Below, piece by piece: positions 23,804-32,567 of a stretch of 54,973 nucleotides of DNA (its first letter is position 1; each line of letters opens with the position of its first letter). The translations under genes were made by a program, and so were the position numbers. The notes beneath the pieces are model-generated. The model was not told where the DNA came from and searched no databases. It saw nothing but the letters and a program-made list of their open reading frames with translations. Source of the stretch: Microcaldota archaeon (GTDB lineage Archaea; Micrarchaeota; Micrarchaeia; Micrarchaeales; Micrarchaeaceae). Location: the NCBI GenBank assembly GCA_021811435.1, contig JAJZOR010000007.1, positions 1 to 54,973 on the forward strand. The letters are read 5' to 3'.

Positions 23804-24928
23804 TCAAGGCAGGTACTCCTTGTTCTTTATCTTGTCCTTTATGTAATCGTCTATGAAAGTCAGCCGTGGGCCCTGTAGCGTGTCCTGTTCCAGCTTTACC
23901 TTGAGCCTTATGGCGGTTTTCAGCTCCTCGACCCACTCCTTGTGCCGGTTTATCCATTCGTAGTCCATCATCTCCTGCGCGCGCTTCAGGTCCACCTCGC
24001 TTGCCTTCATGGTCATCTTGTTCAGGAAATCATAGCGCTTTAGGTCAGACAGCGTTACGCCTATGAACTTGGCCTCTGGCGTGGCTATCTCGTTGCCTAT
24101 ATACGCCAGGTTTATGCTCCCTGTCTTTATGGTCCAGTATATGTACCAGCCCCACACGTCACCGTCATTGAACACATACACCGGCAGATCCATATCGGCG
24201 AACTTCCTTATGAGCCTGCGCGTGCCTCTTGTGGCCTGGCCCTGCGGCGATATAAGTATGCAATTTTCCTTCTTCCAGAAGCCGTCCTCGTTGAGCCTCT
24301 GCCACACCGCGTCCTTTTCGACCACGAGCACGTACTTCGCCTTTACGTCGGTGAACTCTATGTCGTTGTCAACGTCGCTTGGTATCGCCCATCCGCTCCT
24401 GCCAAGCTTGCTCGCGTCTGTTTCCGTGCGCTCGTTCCCGAACCTGTCCATCACGCGCACGCTGCCGGCGAGGACCCCCCTCCTGTTCGCGTTGAGGTTT
24501 AGCGACTCCCTTTTCGTGTTTAGCGCGGCCTCAAGGTCCTCTATCAAGGGATTCGACTCCGCCTGCTCGTTGAATATGTTCTCGTCTATGTCCTCACCGA
24601 GCGAGTATTTGAGCTGGTAGAATAGGCCCCTTATCGATGTGTGCAGGTTTTCCTTGACGAATTTGTGGCACTTCGCCGCTATCGCTATGGTCTGCATGAA
24701 CCTCTTGCTTTGCGCGATGTTCAGGAAGTTCCTCTCCTCCGATTGGCTGCCGAGGGACAGGAATCCGGCCTTCTCGTTGAAAACTATGTTGGACTTCGCC
24801 CTGCTGAGCGTTGTGAACTTGGGATTCTTGCCTTTTTCCACGTCGCCCAATATCTCCTTGCCGAAATCCTCAAGCTGCTCCTGTATTTCAGATGCAGGTA
24901 CCTTCGCACCGGACTTCTTAGGCTGCAT
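23804..24928 (-). CDS. top6A: DNA topoisomerase VI subunit A
   Basis: The gene encodes 374 aa. Subunit A cuts both DNA strands through Tyr104 (SIRGLFYQLK), in the winged-helix 5Y-CAP domain. The Toprim domain follows with VVEKDAVW (Glu) and FNDGDVWGW (DxD). It is homologous to Spo11. In most archaea it is adjacent to the B subunit; here top6B is about 11.4 kb away on the other strand. The gene converges with the secretion ATPase (stop codons abut) and starts four nt downstream of lonB, so it is probably co-transcribed with lonB. Confidence 0.95.
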   Translation of the reverse strand: MQPKKSGAKVPASEIQEQLEDFGKEILGDVEKGKNPKFTTLSRAKSNIVFNEKAGFLSLGSQSEERNFLNIAQSKRFMQTIAIAAKCHKFVKENLHTSIRGLFYQLKYSLGEDIDENIFNEQAESNPLIEDLEAALNTKRESLNLNANRRGVLAGSVRVMDRFGNERTETDASKLGRSGWAIPSDVDNDIEFTDVKAKYVLVVEKDAVWQRLNEDGFWKKENCILISPQGQATRGTRRLIRKFADMDLPVYVFNDGDVWGWYIYWTIKTGSINLAYIGNEIATPEAKFIGVTLSDLKRYDFLNKMTMKASEVDLKRAQEMMDYEWINRHKEWVEELKTAIRLKVKLEQDTLQGPRLTFIDDYIKDKIKNKEYLP

Positions 24929-24932
24929 ACGA

Positions 24933-26861
24933 TCACATGTGTTCCGATTTCCTGAGGTCCCTTATTATGGCGTCGCGCTTAGCGCTCTTCTTTATCGCGC
25001 TCTCAAGAACGTCGGCCAGCGTCTTTGCCGGTATAAGCTTTATCCTCTTTAGCATGTCCTTGCTCAGGTATACGTCATCCTTATTGCTGTCTGGTATTAT
25101 CACGGCTTTCATCCCTGCCACTACCGCAGCTTCTACCTTGTTCGTAACGCCGCCAACCGGCAATACCTCGCCCCGGACGGACAGCGAACCGGTCATCGCT
25201 ATTGATTCGTCGACAGGTATGCTTTCCATAGCCGATATAATGCTGACTGCGACAGATATGCTGGCGCTATCGCCTTCTATGCCCTCATATGTCTGCAGGA
25301 ACTGCACGTGCATGTCGTAGTTCGCTATGTCCTTGCTCATGTGCTTCTTTATGACTGCGCTGACGTTCTTAACCGCTTCAGACGCTATCTTGCCCAGCCT
25401 GCCTGTCGGTATGAATTTGCCTTCCGCCCTGGAACTGGCCGGAGTGACCTCTGCGGCTATCGGCACCACTATGCCTGCGAGATGCGGGGGAGAACCGAGC
25501 ACTGCAAGGCCGTTTACCTTCCCTATGCTGTAGCCCTTGGTCTTGAAGACCTTGTAGTCCTTCCTGAAATCTATCAACTGCGACACCACCTGCGCCTCGA
25601 CAGGCTTTGCCATCTCCCTGGCCTGTACCACCTCCGCCGCGGTTACGATGTTCTTTTTCTTTTCCACCGCTATGTCACCGGCGGCCCTTATGAGCCCACC
25701 TAGGTCCCTTAGTATGAGCGAGAGTTTGTTCTTCCTTCCCGACCTGCGGCGCGCCTCCTCTATGACCTCTTCTATGGCAGTTTGATCGAATTGCGGTATC
25801 TTAGTGTCCTTCTTGATTTCCTGGGCGATGAATTGCACAAGCTTTTGCTGGTTGGCCACGTTGTCGTCCATTACGGATTCCATATAGACCTCGTAACCGT
25901 ATCCACGCACCCTGGACCTCAGCGCAGGATGCATATGCTGCAGATCCTGCAGGTTCCCTGCAGCGACTAGTATGAAATCGCACGGTACCGGCTCCGTCTT
26001 CACGAGCGCGCCGGAGCTCAGCTCGCTTTGGCCTGTGATCGGGTATTTCTTCTCCTGCATGGCCGTAAGCAGTTCCTGCTGGGCCCTAGGTTCAAGACTT
26101 GAGACCTCGTCTATGAACAGCACGCCCTTGTTGGCCTTATGGATTGCCCCGCTCTCGACTCTAAGGTGCGCTGGGGTGCCAAGGCCCCCGGTTTGCAACG
26201 GATCGTGCCTGACATCGCCGAATAGCGCGCCGGCTTTGGAACCGGTAGCGTCTATGAAAGGGGCGTGGGGCATTCCGGTATTGTCCACTATGAGCTTTGG
26301 CTCGTCCGCAGTAGACATCCCGGGGATGCCGACCCGCCTAGTAATGCTGCTCATGAAAAGCATCATGGAGCCGAATATCATTATGCCCAAGGCCAGTGCG
26401 GCGAACATTATTGTCTCATCCCCGCTGAAATAGCCGCTAAGCGACAGGGCGAACAGTACTATCACCAATATGAAAACCAGCGGCGTAACAAGCGAGCCTC
26501 CCTTCCCAAGGTCTATCTTGCTGTTGGCGCGCTCCTTCTGCAATGTGAGCCTGCCCTGCCCGGCGCTGATCTTTTCGTTGGAGGCCCCGCTAGGGTACGT
26601 CTTCAATGTCTTGACTATCGGCATGTTCTCGTCATTCGGATTCCTGTATATGAGAACATCCTCGAGATCGGTAACCGGGAGCAGTTCGGCCATGGCCTGG
26701 GCCAGCATCGTCTTCCCGGTGCCTGGCTCGCCTATGAGCAGAACGTTGCGACGCTGCTTGGCCGCCTTCTTCATTATATCTACGGCCTTTTCCTGACCTA
26801 TGACCTGATCCATGAGCTTTTCCGGTATTTTGACATCTTTTGTATTCTTTATATTTAGCAT
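24933..26861 (-). CDS. lonB: Archaeal Lon protease (LonB, membrane-anchored)
   Basis: The gene encodes 642 aa. The AAA+ module has Walker A GEPGTGKT and a pair of TM helices inserted after it (about 125-165), which tether the enzyme to the membrane as in other archaeal LonB proteins. Walker B is [10 protein letters not shown]. The C-terminal protease has the Ser-Lys dyad: Ser532 (EGDSAS) and Lys575 (TNKVEAA), 43 residues apart as in the family. It degrades unfolded proteins with ATP. Its promoter carries a perfect palindrome (26896-26921), so regulation by a dedicated repressor or activator is likely. top6A follows directly. Confidence 0.96.
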   Translation of the reverse strand: MLNIKNTKDVKIPEKLMDQVIGQEKAVDIMKKAAKQRRNVLLIGEPGTGKTMLAQAMAELLPVTDLEDVLIYRNPNDENMPIVKTLKTYPSGASNEKISAGQGRLTLQKERANSKIDLGKGGSLVTPLVFILVIVLFALSLSGYFSGDETIMFAALALGIMIFGSMMLFMSSITRRVGIPGMSTADEPKLIVDNTGMPHAPFIDATGSKAGALFGDVRHDPLQTGGLGTPAHLRVESGAIHKANKGVLFIDEVSSLEPRAQQELLTAMQEKKYPITGQSELSSGALVKTEPVPCDFILVAAGNLQDLQHMHPALRSRVRGYGYEVYMESVMDDNVANQQKLVQFIAQEIKKDTKIPQFDQTAIEEVIEEARRRSGRKNKLSLILRDLGGLIRAAGDIAVEKKKNIVTAAEVVQAREMAKPVEAQVVSQLIDFRKDYKVFKTKGYSIGKVNGLAVLGSPPHLAGIVVPIAAEVTPASSRAEGKFIPTGRLGKIASEAVKNVSAVIKKHMSKDIANYDMHVQFLQTYEGIEGDSASISVAVSIISAMESIPVDESIAMTGSLSVRGEVLPVGGVTNKVEAAVVAGMKAVIIPDSNKDDVYLSKDMLKRIKLIPAKTLADVLESAIKKSAKRDAIIRDLRKSEHM

Positions 26862-26880
26862 CAGACCACATTGACAACGG

Positions 26881-26928
26881 AGGCAATATTATTTACGCTG
26901 TCATATTTAAATATGACAGCGATTGCCT
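26881..26928. promoter_or_regulatory. Perfect 26-bp palindrome over the lonB TATA box
   Basis: Positions 26896-26921 are an exact palindrome: CGCTGTCATATTT and its reverse complement. The centre, ATTTAAAT, is itself a good TATA box, about 48 nt before the lonB ATG. A further inverted pair, AGGCAAT (26881-26887) and ATTGCCT (26922-26928), flanks it. A dimeric regulator bound here would block the TATA-binding protein, which makes it a strong operator candidate. Confidence 0.65.
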
Positions 26929-26939
26929 TTAATTCATCA

Positions 26940-27110
26940 AATAAAAGGCTTATGATTGATTGCGCTATATTTATTTTGATAGAGCGTGGTGCAGCGGGCT
27001 TACGGCCGCATGTGCTATCCGACCGTGCCACTGCGGACTTATGGTATTGCGCGCAACTGGAGGATTGCGAATCCTGCGGCACGGCTGCCTTTTGGATAGA
27101 AACGCTTTAA
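26940..27110 (+). other. Intergenic stretch with possible structured RNA
   Basis: Between the lonB operator and the L29 promoter there is no convincing gene. A TATA-like CTATATTTATTTT at about 26959-26972 precedes a GC-rich segment with several pairings: CCGTGCC with GGCACGG, GCAGC with GCTGC, and the hairpin GGATT-gcg-AATCC, ending in CCTTTTGG. It is not a tRNA, 5S, SRP or RNase P RNA that I can recognise. Weak evidence for an RNA of about 100 nt. Confidence 0.25.
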
Positions 27111-27137
27111 TATCTTTTAGTACACTATAGAACACAG

Positions 27138-27344
27138 GTGTTTGTTATAAAGATACACGAGCTAAGGGCCATGCAGGATACCGCATTGAAAGGCAAGCTT
27201 GGCGACTTGGAGTTGGAGCTTGCCATCGAGAAGAGGAAGATAGCCTCGACCGGGGTTTCAAGCAAGGTAGTCAAGACGAGGGAGCTCAGGAGGACCATAG
27301 CCAGGATAAATACTATTCTTAAAGAGAGGGGTGCAGCGATTTAA
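27138..27344 (+). CDS. rpl29: Large ribosomal subunit protein uL29
   Basis: The gene encodes 68 aa, typical L29 size, two long helices with the family pattern (IHELRAMQDTALKGKLGDLELEL ... TRELRRTIARINTIL). It binds 23S rRNA near the tunnel exit. The start is a GTG at 27138, about 25-28 nt from TATA-like CTTTAATATC, so probably leaderless. It overlaps the next gene (aIF1) by one base, the usual archaeal pairing, although rpp29 and uS17, which often follow, are absent. Confidence 0.93.
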   Translation: MFVIKIHELRAMQDTALKGKLGDLELELAIEKRKIASTGVSSKVVKTRELRRTIARINTILKERGAAI

Positions 27345-27649
27345 TGCCAGATATTTGCCCTAAATGCGGATTGCCGAAAGAGCTATGCGTATGCACCGTC
27401 CTGGAGAAGGAAACCGAGAACAAGATAAAGGTCTATACAAGGAAGGCCAAATTCGATAAATATGTAACTGTAGTGGAAGGCATAGGCCAGGAGGACGTTG
27501 AGCGCACGGCGAAGAGCCTTAAGCGGGTGCTCGCCTGCGGCGGGACATCGAAGGGCGACATAATAGAGCTCCAGGGCGAGCACAAGGATGCAGCCAAGAA
27601 GGCGCTTGTAGGCATAGGTTACAGGGAGGAGAACATCGACGTTGCCTGA
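27344..27649 (+). CDS. Translation initiation factor aIF1 (SUI1)
   Basis: The gene encodes 101 aa. An N-terminal CPKCGLPKELCVC zinc-knuckle (four Cys) precedes the SUI1 domain with the family segments IKVYTRKAKFDKYVTVVEGI and LKRVLACGGTSKGDIIELQGEH. aIF1 binds the small subunit and monitors start-codon selection. The ATG overlaps the L29 stop (TAATG), so the two are translationally coupled. Confidence 0.95.
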   Translation: MPDICPKCGLPKELCVCTVLEKETENKIKVYTRKAKFDKYVTVVEGIGQEDVERTAKSLKRVLACGGTSKGDIIELQGEHKDAAKKALVGIGYREENIDVA

Positions 27650-27691
27650 CTGCCGCGGCGGGCAGGCGCCGGGTATTATGCTGGTGGGGAG

Positions 27692-27832
27692 ATGAAGGAT
27701 CCGATATGCGGAATGGAGGTGAATGAGAACTCCGCTTTTAAGAGCAGCTACAAAGGAAAGACCTATCACTTCTGCTCGGCGGCATGCAAACATGCATTCG
27801 ACAAAAACCCGGACAAGCATTCTAAAGGCTAG
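27692..27832 (+). CDS. Small YHS-domain protein
   Basis: A 46-aa frame from ATG 27692, preceded by GGTGGGGAG. It is a bare YHS domain: KDPICGMEVNE, then YKGKTYHFCSAACKHAFDKNP, with the Cys-x-Met and Cys-x3-Cys pattern that binds copper or other soft metals. The same module forms the N-terminus of the copper ATPase about 0.4 kb downstream, so a metallochaperone or metal-sensing partner is a fair inference. It lies 42 bp after aIF1 and is probably the last cistron of that message, before a T8 tract. Confidence 0.75.
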   Translation: MKDPICGMEVNENSAFKSSYKGKTYHFCSAACKHAFDKNPDKHSKG

Positions 27833-27904
27833 ACATGGGCTAAGCGGAGATACAGGGCTTTTCTTATATCGGCAACATAGGTAACCCTGCCGTCTTATGC
27901 GTTC

Positions 27905-27912
27905 TTTTTTTT
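27905..27912 (+). terminator. Oligo-T transcription terminator
   Basis: T8 on the plus strand, 73 nt after the YHS gene stop. Archaeal RNA polymerase terminates at such tracts without a required hairpin; CAGGG/CCCTG inverted sequence lies just upstream. The next promoter (TATA-like ATATTAATT, 28052-28060) lies about 140 nt further. Confidence 0.4.
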
Positions 27913-28050
27913 ATCATCATTGTTTCATTTATGCGTATGCATTTAAAAGCGGCCCGACAGGGGCGCGCTTATCAGTGCCGTTGCCTTGAGTCGGATTATG
28001 GCTTGTGGCTTGCTTTTACTTCTGGCATGATGCAGTAGAGTGCATACGAA

Positions 28051-28060
28051 CATATTAATT
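28051..28060 (+). promoter_or_regulatory. TATA box of the copper-handling transcript
   Basis: CATATTAATT lies about 22 nt before a short frame starting at 28077 and followed by GGTGATT, an archaeal ribosome site. It is the only good promoter before copA, so copA is probably transcribed from here together with the short frame. Confidence 0.4.
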
Positions 28061-28076
28061 TGCATAGAGGGTGATT

Positions 28077-28228
28077 ATGTATATGAAGCTCTTTCAATGC
28101 ATTATATGCAAGCTGCACTATGATAATGAGAGGATGGCAGAAAAAGCTATGGATGGTGCTCTTCCCACAATAGCTGCAACCTTGCTATAACGAAGCATTC
28201 CCTGGAGAGGAAGAAAGGTGCGAGATAA
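28077..28228 (+). pseudogene. Small Cys/His-rich frame before copA, apparently frameshifted
   Basis: ATG 28077 (or 28083) has a TATA box and GGTGATT ribosome site. It encodes MKLFQCIICKLHYDNERMAE..., which ends at a TAA at 28190. In the next frame, from about 28155, the sequence continues as CSSHNSCNLAITKHSLERKK and stops at a TAA (28226-28228) that abuts the copA ATG. Adding one base near 28155 joins both parts into a ~50-aa protein with C-x2-C-x2-H and C-x2-H-x2-C groups, suggestive of metal binding. Either the gene is broken or the consensus lacks one base. No family is recognised. Confidence 0.45.
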
Positions 28229-30295
28229 ATGGCAACGGATCCGGTCTGCGGGATGTACGTAGACGATAAAACATCGGAATTGACAAGCGAACGGGAGGGC
28301 AAAAAATACTATTTCTGCAGCACTAACTGCAGGATACAGTTCGAGAAGCCCGTGATGGAGCTCAGGGCCTTAAAGACGGCGCTGCTGATTTCATGGCCGC
28401 TTACTGCGATGGTCGCGTTGTTTACTTACGCGCTGCACCTTAGCTATGGCTATTACATAATGCTTGTCCTTGCAAGCGCAGTGCAGTTTTATGCCGGCGG
28501 GCGGTTCTATTACGGCGTGGCGGACGCCATCAAAAACAGATCGGCCAATATGGATACGCTTATAGCCATAGGGACCACTGCGGCATGGGGGTACAGCGCA
28601 GTGGTCACATTATTCCCATCGGTATTCCAGGCAGGAGGGGTATATTTCGATACGTCTACGATAATAATATCCTTGATATTGACTGGCACCTACATGCAAA
28701 GGCTTGCTGAATCTAGGGCCTCTACTGCGGTCTCTGCGCTTATCGCGCTACAGCCGAAGATAGCGCACGTTCTAAAGGGCGGCAAGGCCATCGACGTTCC
28801 CATAGAAGGGATTAGAATCGGGGATACGCTTCTGGTCAAGCCTGGAGAGAAGATACCTACCGATTCCGTAATTATTGGCGGAGAAAGCTCCTTGGACGAG
28901 TCCATGATAACGGGGGAGAGCATGCCGGTAACCAAGAGAGCAGGTGACAATGTTATTGGTGGCACGATAAATTCGACCGGCGCCCTCGAAGTCAAGGTGA
29001 CAAAGATAGGCGATGATACAGCATTATCGCAGATAATAAAGATCGTGCAGGACGCAGCTTCAAGCAAAGTGCCGATACAGAGGTTAGCCGATAAGATAGC
29101 GTCCTACTTTGTCCCTATAGTGATATTTATCGGGATAAGCTCGTCTTTGCTATGGTATCTGATAGGCGGCGTCGGACTTAATGTGGCAGTGTTGATCTTT
29201 GTTAGCGTATTGATTATAGCATGTCCTTGTGCGCTTGGCATAGCTACGCCTGCGGCATTGCTTGTTTCATCAGGAAAGGCTGCAGGGGAGGGCGTGCTCG
29301 TAAAAAGCGGGGAAAGCTTGCAAATGGCCAGCAGGGTCAACTCCGTAGTCCTCGACAAGACTGGCACTTTGACGAAAGGCAAACCAGAAGTCACGGACAT
29401 ACTCACTGTTTCCGGTTACAGGGAAATCGATATACTTAGGTACGCAGCCATGGCGGAGATGAACTCGGAACACGTGATCGGAAAGGCCATAATAGAGAGG
29501 ACAAAGAAGGCGGGAATCAAACCAAGGTTCCCAAAGAAATTCACCTATAAACAGGGCAGTGGCGTGATCGCGGTAGACAATTCCGGGAGAAGGATTGCTA
29601 TAGGCAACAGGAACCTCTTTGATAAACGACTTGGCAGTTTAGACAAACAAATAGACAGGCTTGAGGGCGAGGGGAAGACAACGCTCATAGTGGGCTTAGA
29701 CAACAAGGTTATCGGGCTTATAGCGCTTGCGGATGTCCTCAAGGAGGACAGCAAAAAGGCGATAAAAGCGCTTAACGAAAGCGGGAGGAGCATCTGGCTC
29801 ATAACCGGGGATAACGCGATGGTTGCTAACGCGATTGCGAAACAGCTAGGGATCAAGAACGTAATGGCGGGGGCAAAGCCAATGGATAAAATGAGAAAGA
29901 TAACGGAATTGCAAAAGCAGGGCATGGTAGTGGCGATGATCGGGGATGGGGTGAATGACGCCCCCGCGCTCACGAAAGCGGATGTAGGGATAGCGATAGG
30001 TGCAGGGACCGATGTTGCCATTCAGGCTGGAGGCATAGTACTGATAAAGAACAGCGTCTATGACGCTTACTTTGCGCTCGAACTGGGAAAAAGGACCATG
30101 GCGAAGATAAGGCAGAACCTGTTCTGGGCTTTTGGTTACAATGTGGTACTTATACCAGTTGCAGCAGGGGCGCTGATACCAGTTTTTACCGTAAGCATCT
30201 ACGACTTCTTGCCTATGTTAGCTGCGGTCGCAATGGCGTTCAGCTCAGTCACCGTTGTTGCAAATTCGCTCTTGCTTGCAAGGTTTAAAGTCTGA
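28229..30295 (+). CDS. copA: Cu+-type P1B ATPase with N-terminal YHS domain
   Basis: The gene encodes 688 aa. Residues 1-41 are a YHS metal-binding domain instead of the common HMA domain. Core motifs follow: the metal-site C332-P-C, phosphorylated D376 in DKTGTLT, hinge GDGVND at 572-577. The last TM helices contain YN and MxxSS ([20 protein letters not shown]), the Cu+/Ag+ signature of P1B-1. It exports copper from the cytoplasm using ATP. GGAAGAAAGGTG precedes the ATG, and the upstream short frame ends exactly at it. It sits beside YHS, mer-like and redox genes. Confidence 0.95.
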   Translation: MATDPVCGMYVDDKTSELTSEREGKKYYFCSTNCRIQFEKPVMELRALKTALLISWPLTAMVALFTYALHLSYGYYIMLVLASAVQFYAGGRFYYGVADAIKNRSANMDTLIAIGTTAAWGYSAVVTLFPSVFQAGGVYFDTSTIIISLILTGTYMQRLAESRASTAVSALIALQPKIAHVLKGGKAIDVPIEGIRIGDTLLVKPGEKIPTDSVIIGGESSLDESMITGESMPVTKRAGDNVIGGTINSTGALEVKVTKIGDDTALSQIIKIVQDAASSKVPIQRLADKIASYFVPIVIFIGISSSLLWYLIGGVGLNVAVLIFVSVLIIACPCALGIATPAALLVSSGKAAGEGVLVKSGESLQMASRVNSVVLDKTGTLTKGKPEVTDILTVSGYREIDILRYAAMAEMNSEHVIGKAIIERTKKAGIKPRFPKKFTYKQGSGVIAVDNSGRRIAIGNRNLFDKRLGSLDKQIDRLEGEGKTTLIVGLDNKVIGLIALADVLKEDSKKAIKALNESGRSIWLITGDNAMVANAIAKQLGIKNVMAGAKPMDKMRKITELQKQGMVVAMIGDGVNDAPALTKADVGIAIGAGTDVAIQAGGIVLIKNSVYDAYFALELGKRTMAKIRQNLFWAFGYNVVLIPVAAGALIPVFTVSIYDFLPMLAAVAMAFSSVTVVANSLLLARFKV

Positions 30296-30475
30296 ACCAC
30301 AAGACGCACATTTGAGTGATGCGAGCCGATGCATTACGGCAGGCTTCAGCAGTGCCATCTTTGCTGTAAGCATGGAAAGGTTGCAGTAAGTATGAGAAGA
30401 ACGCTATGAGCTTATTAATGGCTTGCATTCCGATTCTTATTATGAGAAGCGAACCAATCCGATGGCAGCGGATAT

Positions 30476-30752
30476 ATGCACAAAACAAGCGCTTAATCCT
30501 TTTTCTCGCAGTAGCTATTGGGCAGTAGTCTTGTACCTAATTTACTCTTATACTCAAAGCTCAAGCGCGTTGAGCCAGATGGCGTCCTGGTGCAACGATC
30601 AGTGCGTGGGAGCACAGGAGGCCGGCACTCAGCCGTTCACATTTTGTGATCAGATATACGCTACAATAAACAACGTTACGTATACGTGCCCTAATCAGGA
30701 TTTCTCATGCAATGTAAGCGGTTATATTTACAACGAAGCAAGCTGTCCCTAA
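30476..30752 (+). pseudogene. Small secreted Cys-rich protein, reading frame apparently broken twice
   Basis: The frame open from 30462 encodes a C-terminal part with five Cys (WCNDQC, FCDQIY, YTCPNQDFSCN, ASCP) and sequons, typical of an exported disulfide-stabilised protein. Its N-terminus in that frame is not a signal peptide. From ATG 30476, one extra A in the AAAA at about 30481 gives MHK-N-KRLILFLAVAIG, and one extra G in the GGG at about 30520 joins this to AVVLYLIYSYTQ. The result is a perfect membrane anchor. So either two single-base losses occurred or the assembly lacks them. The in-frame alternative is a 96-aa protein from ATG 30462. Function unknown. Confidence 0.5.
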
Positions 30753-30815
30753 AGCCGTTTATCCGTATAAGTATACTGATTTGGGATACTTACTCATTCC
30801 TGGGATTTGGACCGA

Positions 30816-32231
30816 CTATGCTGTGCAGCAACTAAGCTTAGAAACGTCCTCGTAGAAAGCCTGAGCCGCTAGCTTCAGCCCTTCGCTAAGCGTCGGAAAG
30901 ACGTGTACTGTGTCTATTATGTCGTCTATTGTTAGGCCGAATTTAACTGCCAATACGCCTTCGTGTATGAGGTCTGCTGCGTGCGGAGCCAGGATGTGCA
31001 CTCCGAGTATCCTCTTGGTTTTGCTGTCTATCACTATTTTCGCAAGCCCTCGCGTATCCCCGATTATTGCTGCTTTTGCCACAAGCTTAAATTCCACCGG
31101 GCTGCAACTGCATTTTATCCTGTTTTCTATCACCTGCTCTTCGGTCATGCCGACCATTGCAGCCTCCGGGTAAGTAAATATAGCGCTCGGCACTTCATTC
31201 ATATTTACTATCTTGTTAGCATTCTCAAAAATGTTGGAGGTTGCCGTGGTGCCTTCCTTAGCGGCCAAGGTCTCGAGCATGGGTTCTCCGGTAACGTCAC
31301 CGGCTGCGTATATGCTTCCAGCGGTCGTCTTGAGCGTCTTATCAACTTTGATGAAGTTTCTCTCGTTAAGCTGGACGCCTGCGGCATTCAGGTTCAGCTT
31401 TTCTACGTTCGCAGTCCTCCCGGTAGCGAAAAGTATCTCCTCTGCATCAAAAACGGTTTCGGTTTCATTGACCCTGGCTGTTATGCTCTTTAATCCGTTC
31501 CTAGAGTCTATCTCGACTAAAGTTGCATTGGTTACTATATCGACTCCGCTCTCCTTCAGGTATTCGGCCAGATGGCTACTCACTTCCGGCTCCCAGTTCG
31601 GTATTATCCTCTCGCTCCTTTGTAGCAAGGTAACCCTGACGCCCAACCCGGCAAATAGCTGGGCGAATTCTAGCCCCAACGCCCTGCCACCTACGACTAT
31701 GAGCGATTCTGGGAGCTTGTCTATTGACAGGGCTCCTTCATTTGTAAGATAACCTACTTTCTCTATTCCTTTTATTCGGGGTATCATGGCCCTTGCTCCA
31801 GTGGCTATAAGCACGTGTTTTGACTTTATCTCCTTCGTCCCGGCCATTACTGTGTTTGCATCCATGAACGTTCCTATCCCGTCAATGAAAGTTACGTTTT
31901 CCATCCCCGCTAATACATTCTTGTATTTTTCATCCCTAAGGCCGTCTACAATCTTGTTCTTCTCTTTGATTATTTTTGCATAGTCCAGCTTTCCAATGGT
32001 GTAATCCAATCCTGCGTATCGCCTTTTTCGAAGCTCCTCTATAAATGTGCTCACGGTTATGAGCCTTTTGCTAGGCACACATCCCACATTTATGCACGTG
32101 CCTCCAAGTACCGCGCCATTGGTGGCGCCGCTACCTATCATGGCTGTTTTGATTCCGATGCTATTCGCTTTTATTGCTGCTGCGAAAGCAGCAGATCCCT
32201 GCCCCAGTATTACATACTCAAATTCTTCTAT
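30816..32231 (-). CDS. merA: Mercuric reductase-type flavoprotein, apparently with ATA start
   Basis: The family N-terminus continues 30 codons upstream of the first ATG (32141): FEYVILGQGSAAFAAAIKAN is the FAD-binding GxGxxA segment. No ATG, GTG or TTG occurs in that extension. The natural start is an ATA (32231-32229) overlapping the TAG stop of the regulator gene as ATAG, like the usual ATGA overlap. The 471-aa product has the redox pair C46/C51 (GGTCINVGCVPSK), a second Rossmann motif (IVVGGRALGLEFA) and the C-terminal vicinal Cys468-Cys469 that defines MerA among these reductases. It reduces Hg(II) to Hg(0) with NADPH. The N-terminal NmerA domain is absent. Confidence 0.9.
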   Translation of the reverse strand: MEEFEYVILGQGSAAFAAAIKANSIGIKTAMIGSGATNGAVLGGTCINVGCVPSKRLITVSTFIEELRKRRYAGLDYTIGKLDYAKIIKEKNKIVDGLRDEKYKNVLAGMENVTFIDGIGTFMDANTVMAGTKEIKSKHVLIATGARAMIPRIKGIEKVGYLTNEGALSIDKLPESLIVVGGRALGLEFAQLFAGLGVRVTLLQRSERIIPNWEPEVSSHLAEYLKESGVDIVTNATLVEIDSRNGLKSITARVNETETVFDAEEILFATGRTANVEKLNLNAAGVQLNERNFIKVDKTLKTTAGSIYAAGDVTGEPMLETLAAKEGTTATSNIFENANKIVNMNEVPSAIFTYPEAAMVGMTEEQVIENRIKCSCSPVEFKLVAKAAIIGDTRGLAKIVIDSKTKRILGVHILAPHAADLIHEGVLAVKFGLTIDDIIDTVHVFPTLSEGLKLAAQAFYEDVSKLSCCTA

Positions 32232-32560
32232 TTAATCACCCTAGAAATGTACGCCCTGTTTGCTATATCGCATGATATTATTTGTTTTTTGTAAGACGCT
32301 ATGTGGCTTATTATGCTATTTACTGTTTGCCTCACTTCCGGATTTATTGCATAAATGCGCTCCTTGCCATCCTTTCTCACGTTTACAAACCCGCAATTCA
32401 AAAGGCAATGCAAGTGGTGAGAGACATTGCTCTGTTCGATTCCAGTCATAGCCGTTATTCCGCTTACGTTCAGATCCCTTTTTGCCAGAGAACTCAGTAT
32501 ACTGAACCTGCTATAATCACCTATCGCATAGAAGAATGCTTTGAACTCAAGTCTGTCCAC
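32228..32560 (-). CDS. ArsR/SmtB-family transcriptional regulator
   Basis: The gene encodes 110 aa. A winged helix-turn-helix with the family pattern: GDYSRFSILSSLAKRDLNVSGITAMTG, recognition helix EQSNVSHHLHCLLNCGFV, wing RKDGKERIYAI. Cys residues lie in the recognition-helix end (HCLLNC) and near the C-terminus (IISCDIA), possible metal or mercury ligands. It is the third gene of the mer-like operon and overlaps merA by 4 nt. It probably represses this operon until metal binds, as ArsR-type proteins do; bacterial mer operons use MerR instead. Confidence 0.88.
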   Translation of the reverse strand: MDRLEFKAFFYAIGDYSRFSILSSLAKRDLNVSGITAMTGIEQSNVSHHLHCLLNCGFVNVRKDGKERIYAINPEVRQTVNSIISHIASYKKQIISCDIANRAYISRVIK

Positions 32561-32567
32561 TCAACCA

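Noticed and set aside
26871-27110. 79-codon plus ORF and 73-codon minus ORF over the lonB-L29 gap
   Set aside because: Both cross the palindrome and the GC-rich hairpins, with no ribosome site; regulatory or RNA use is more likely.
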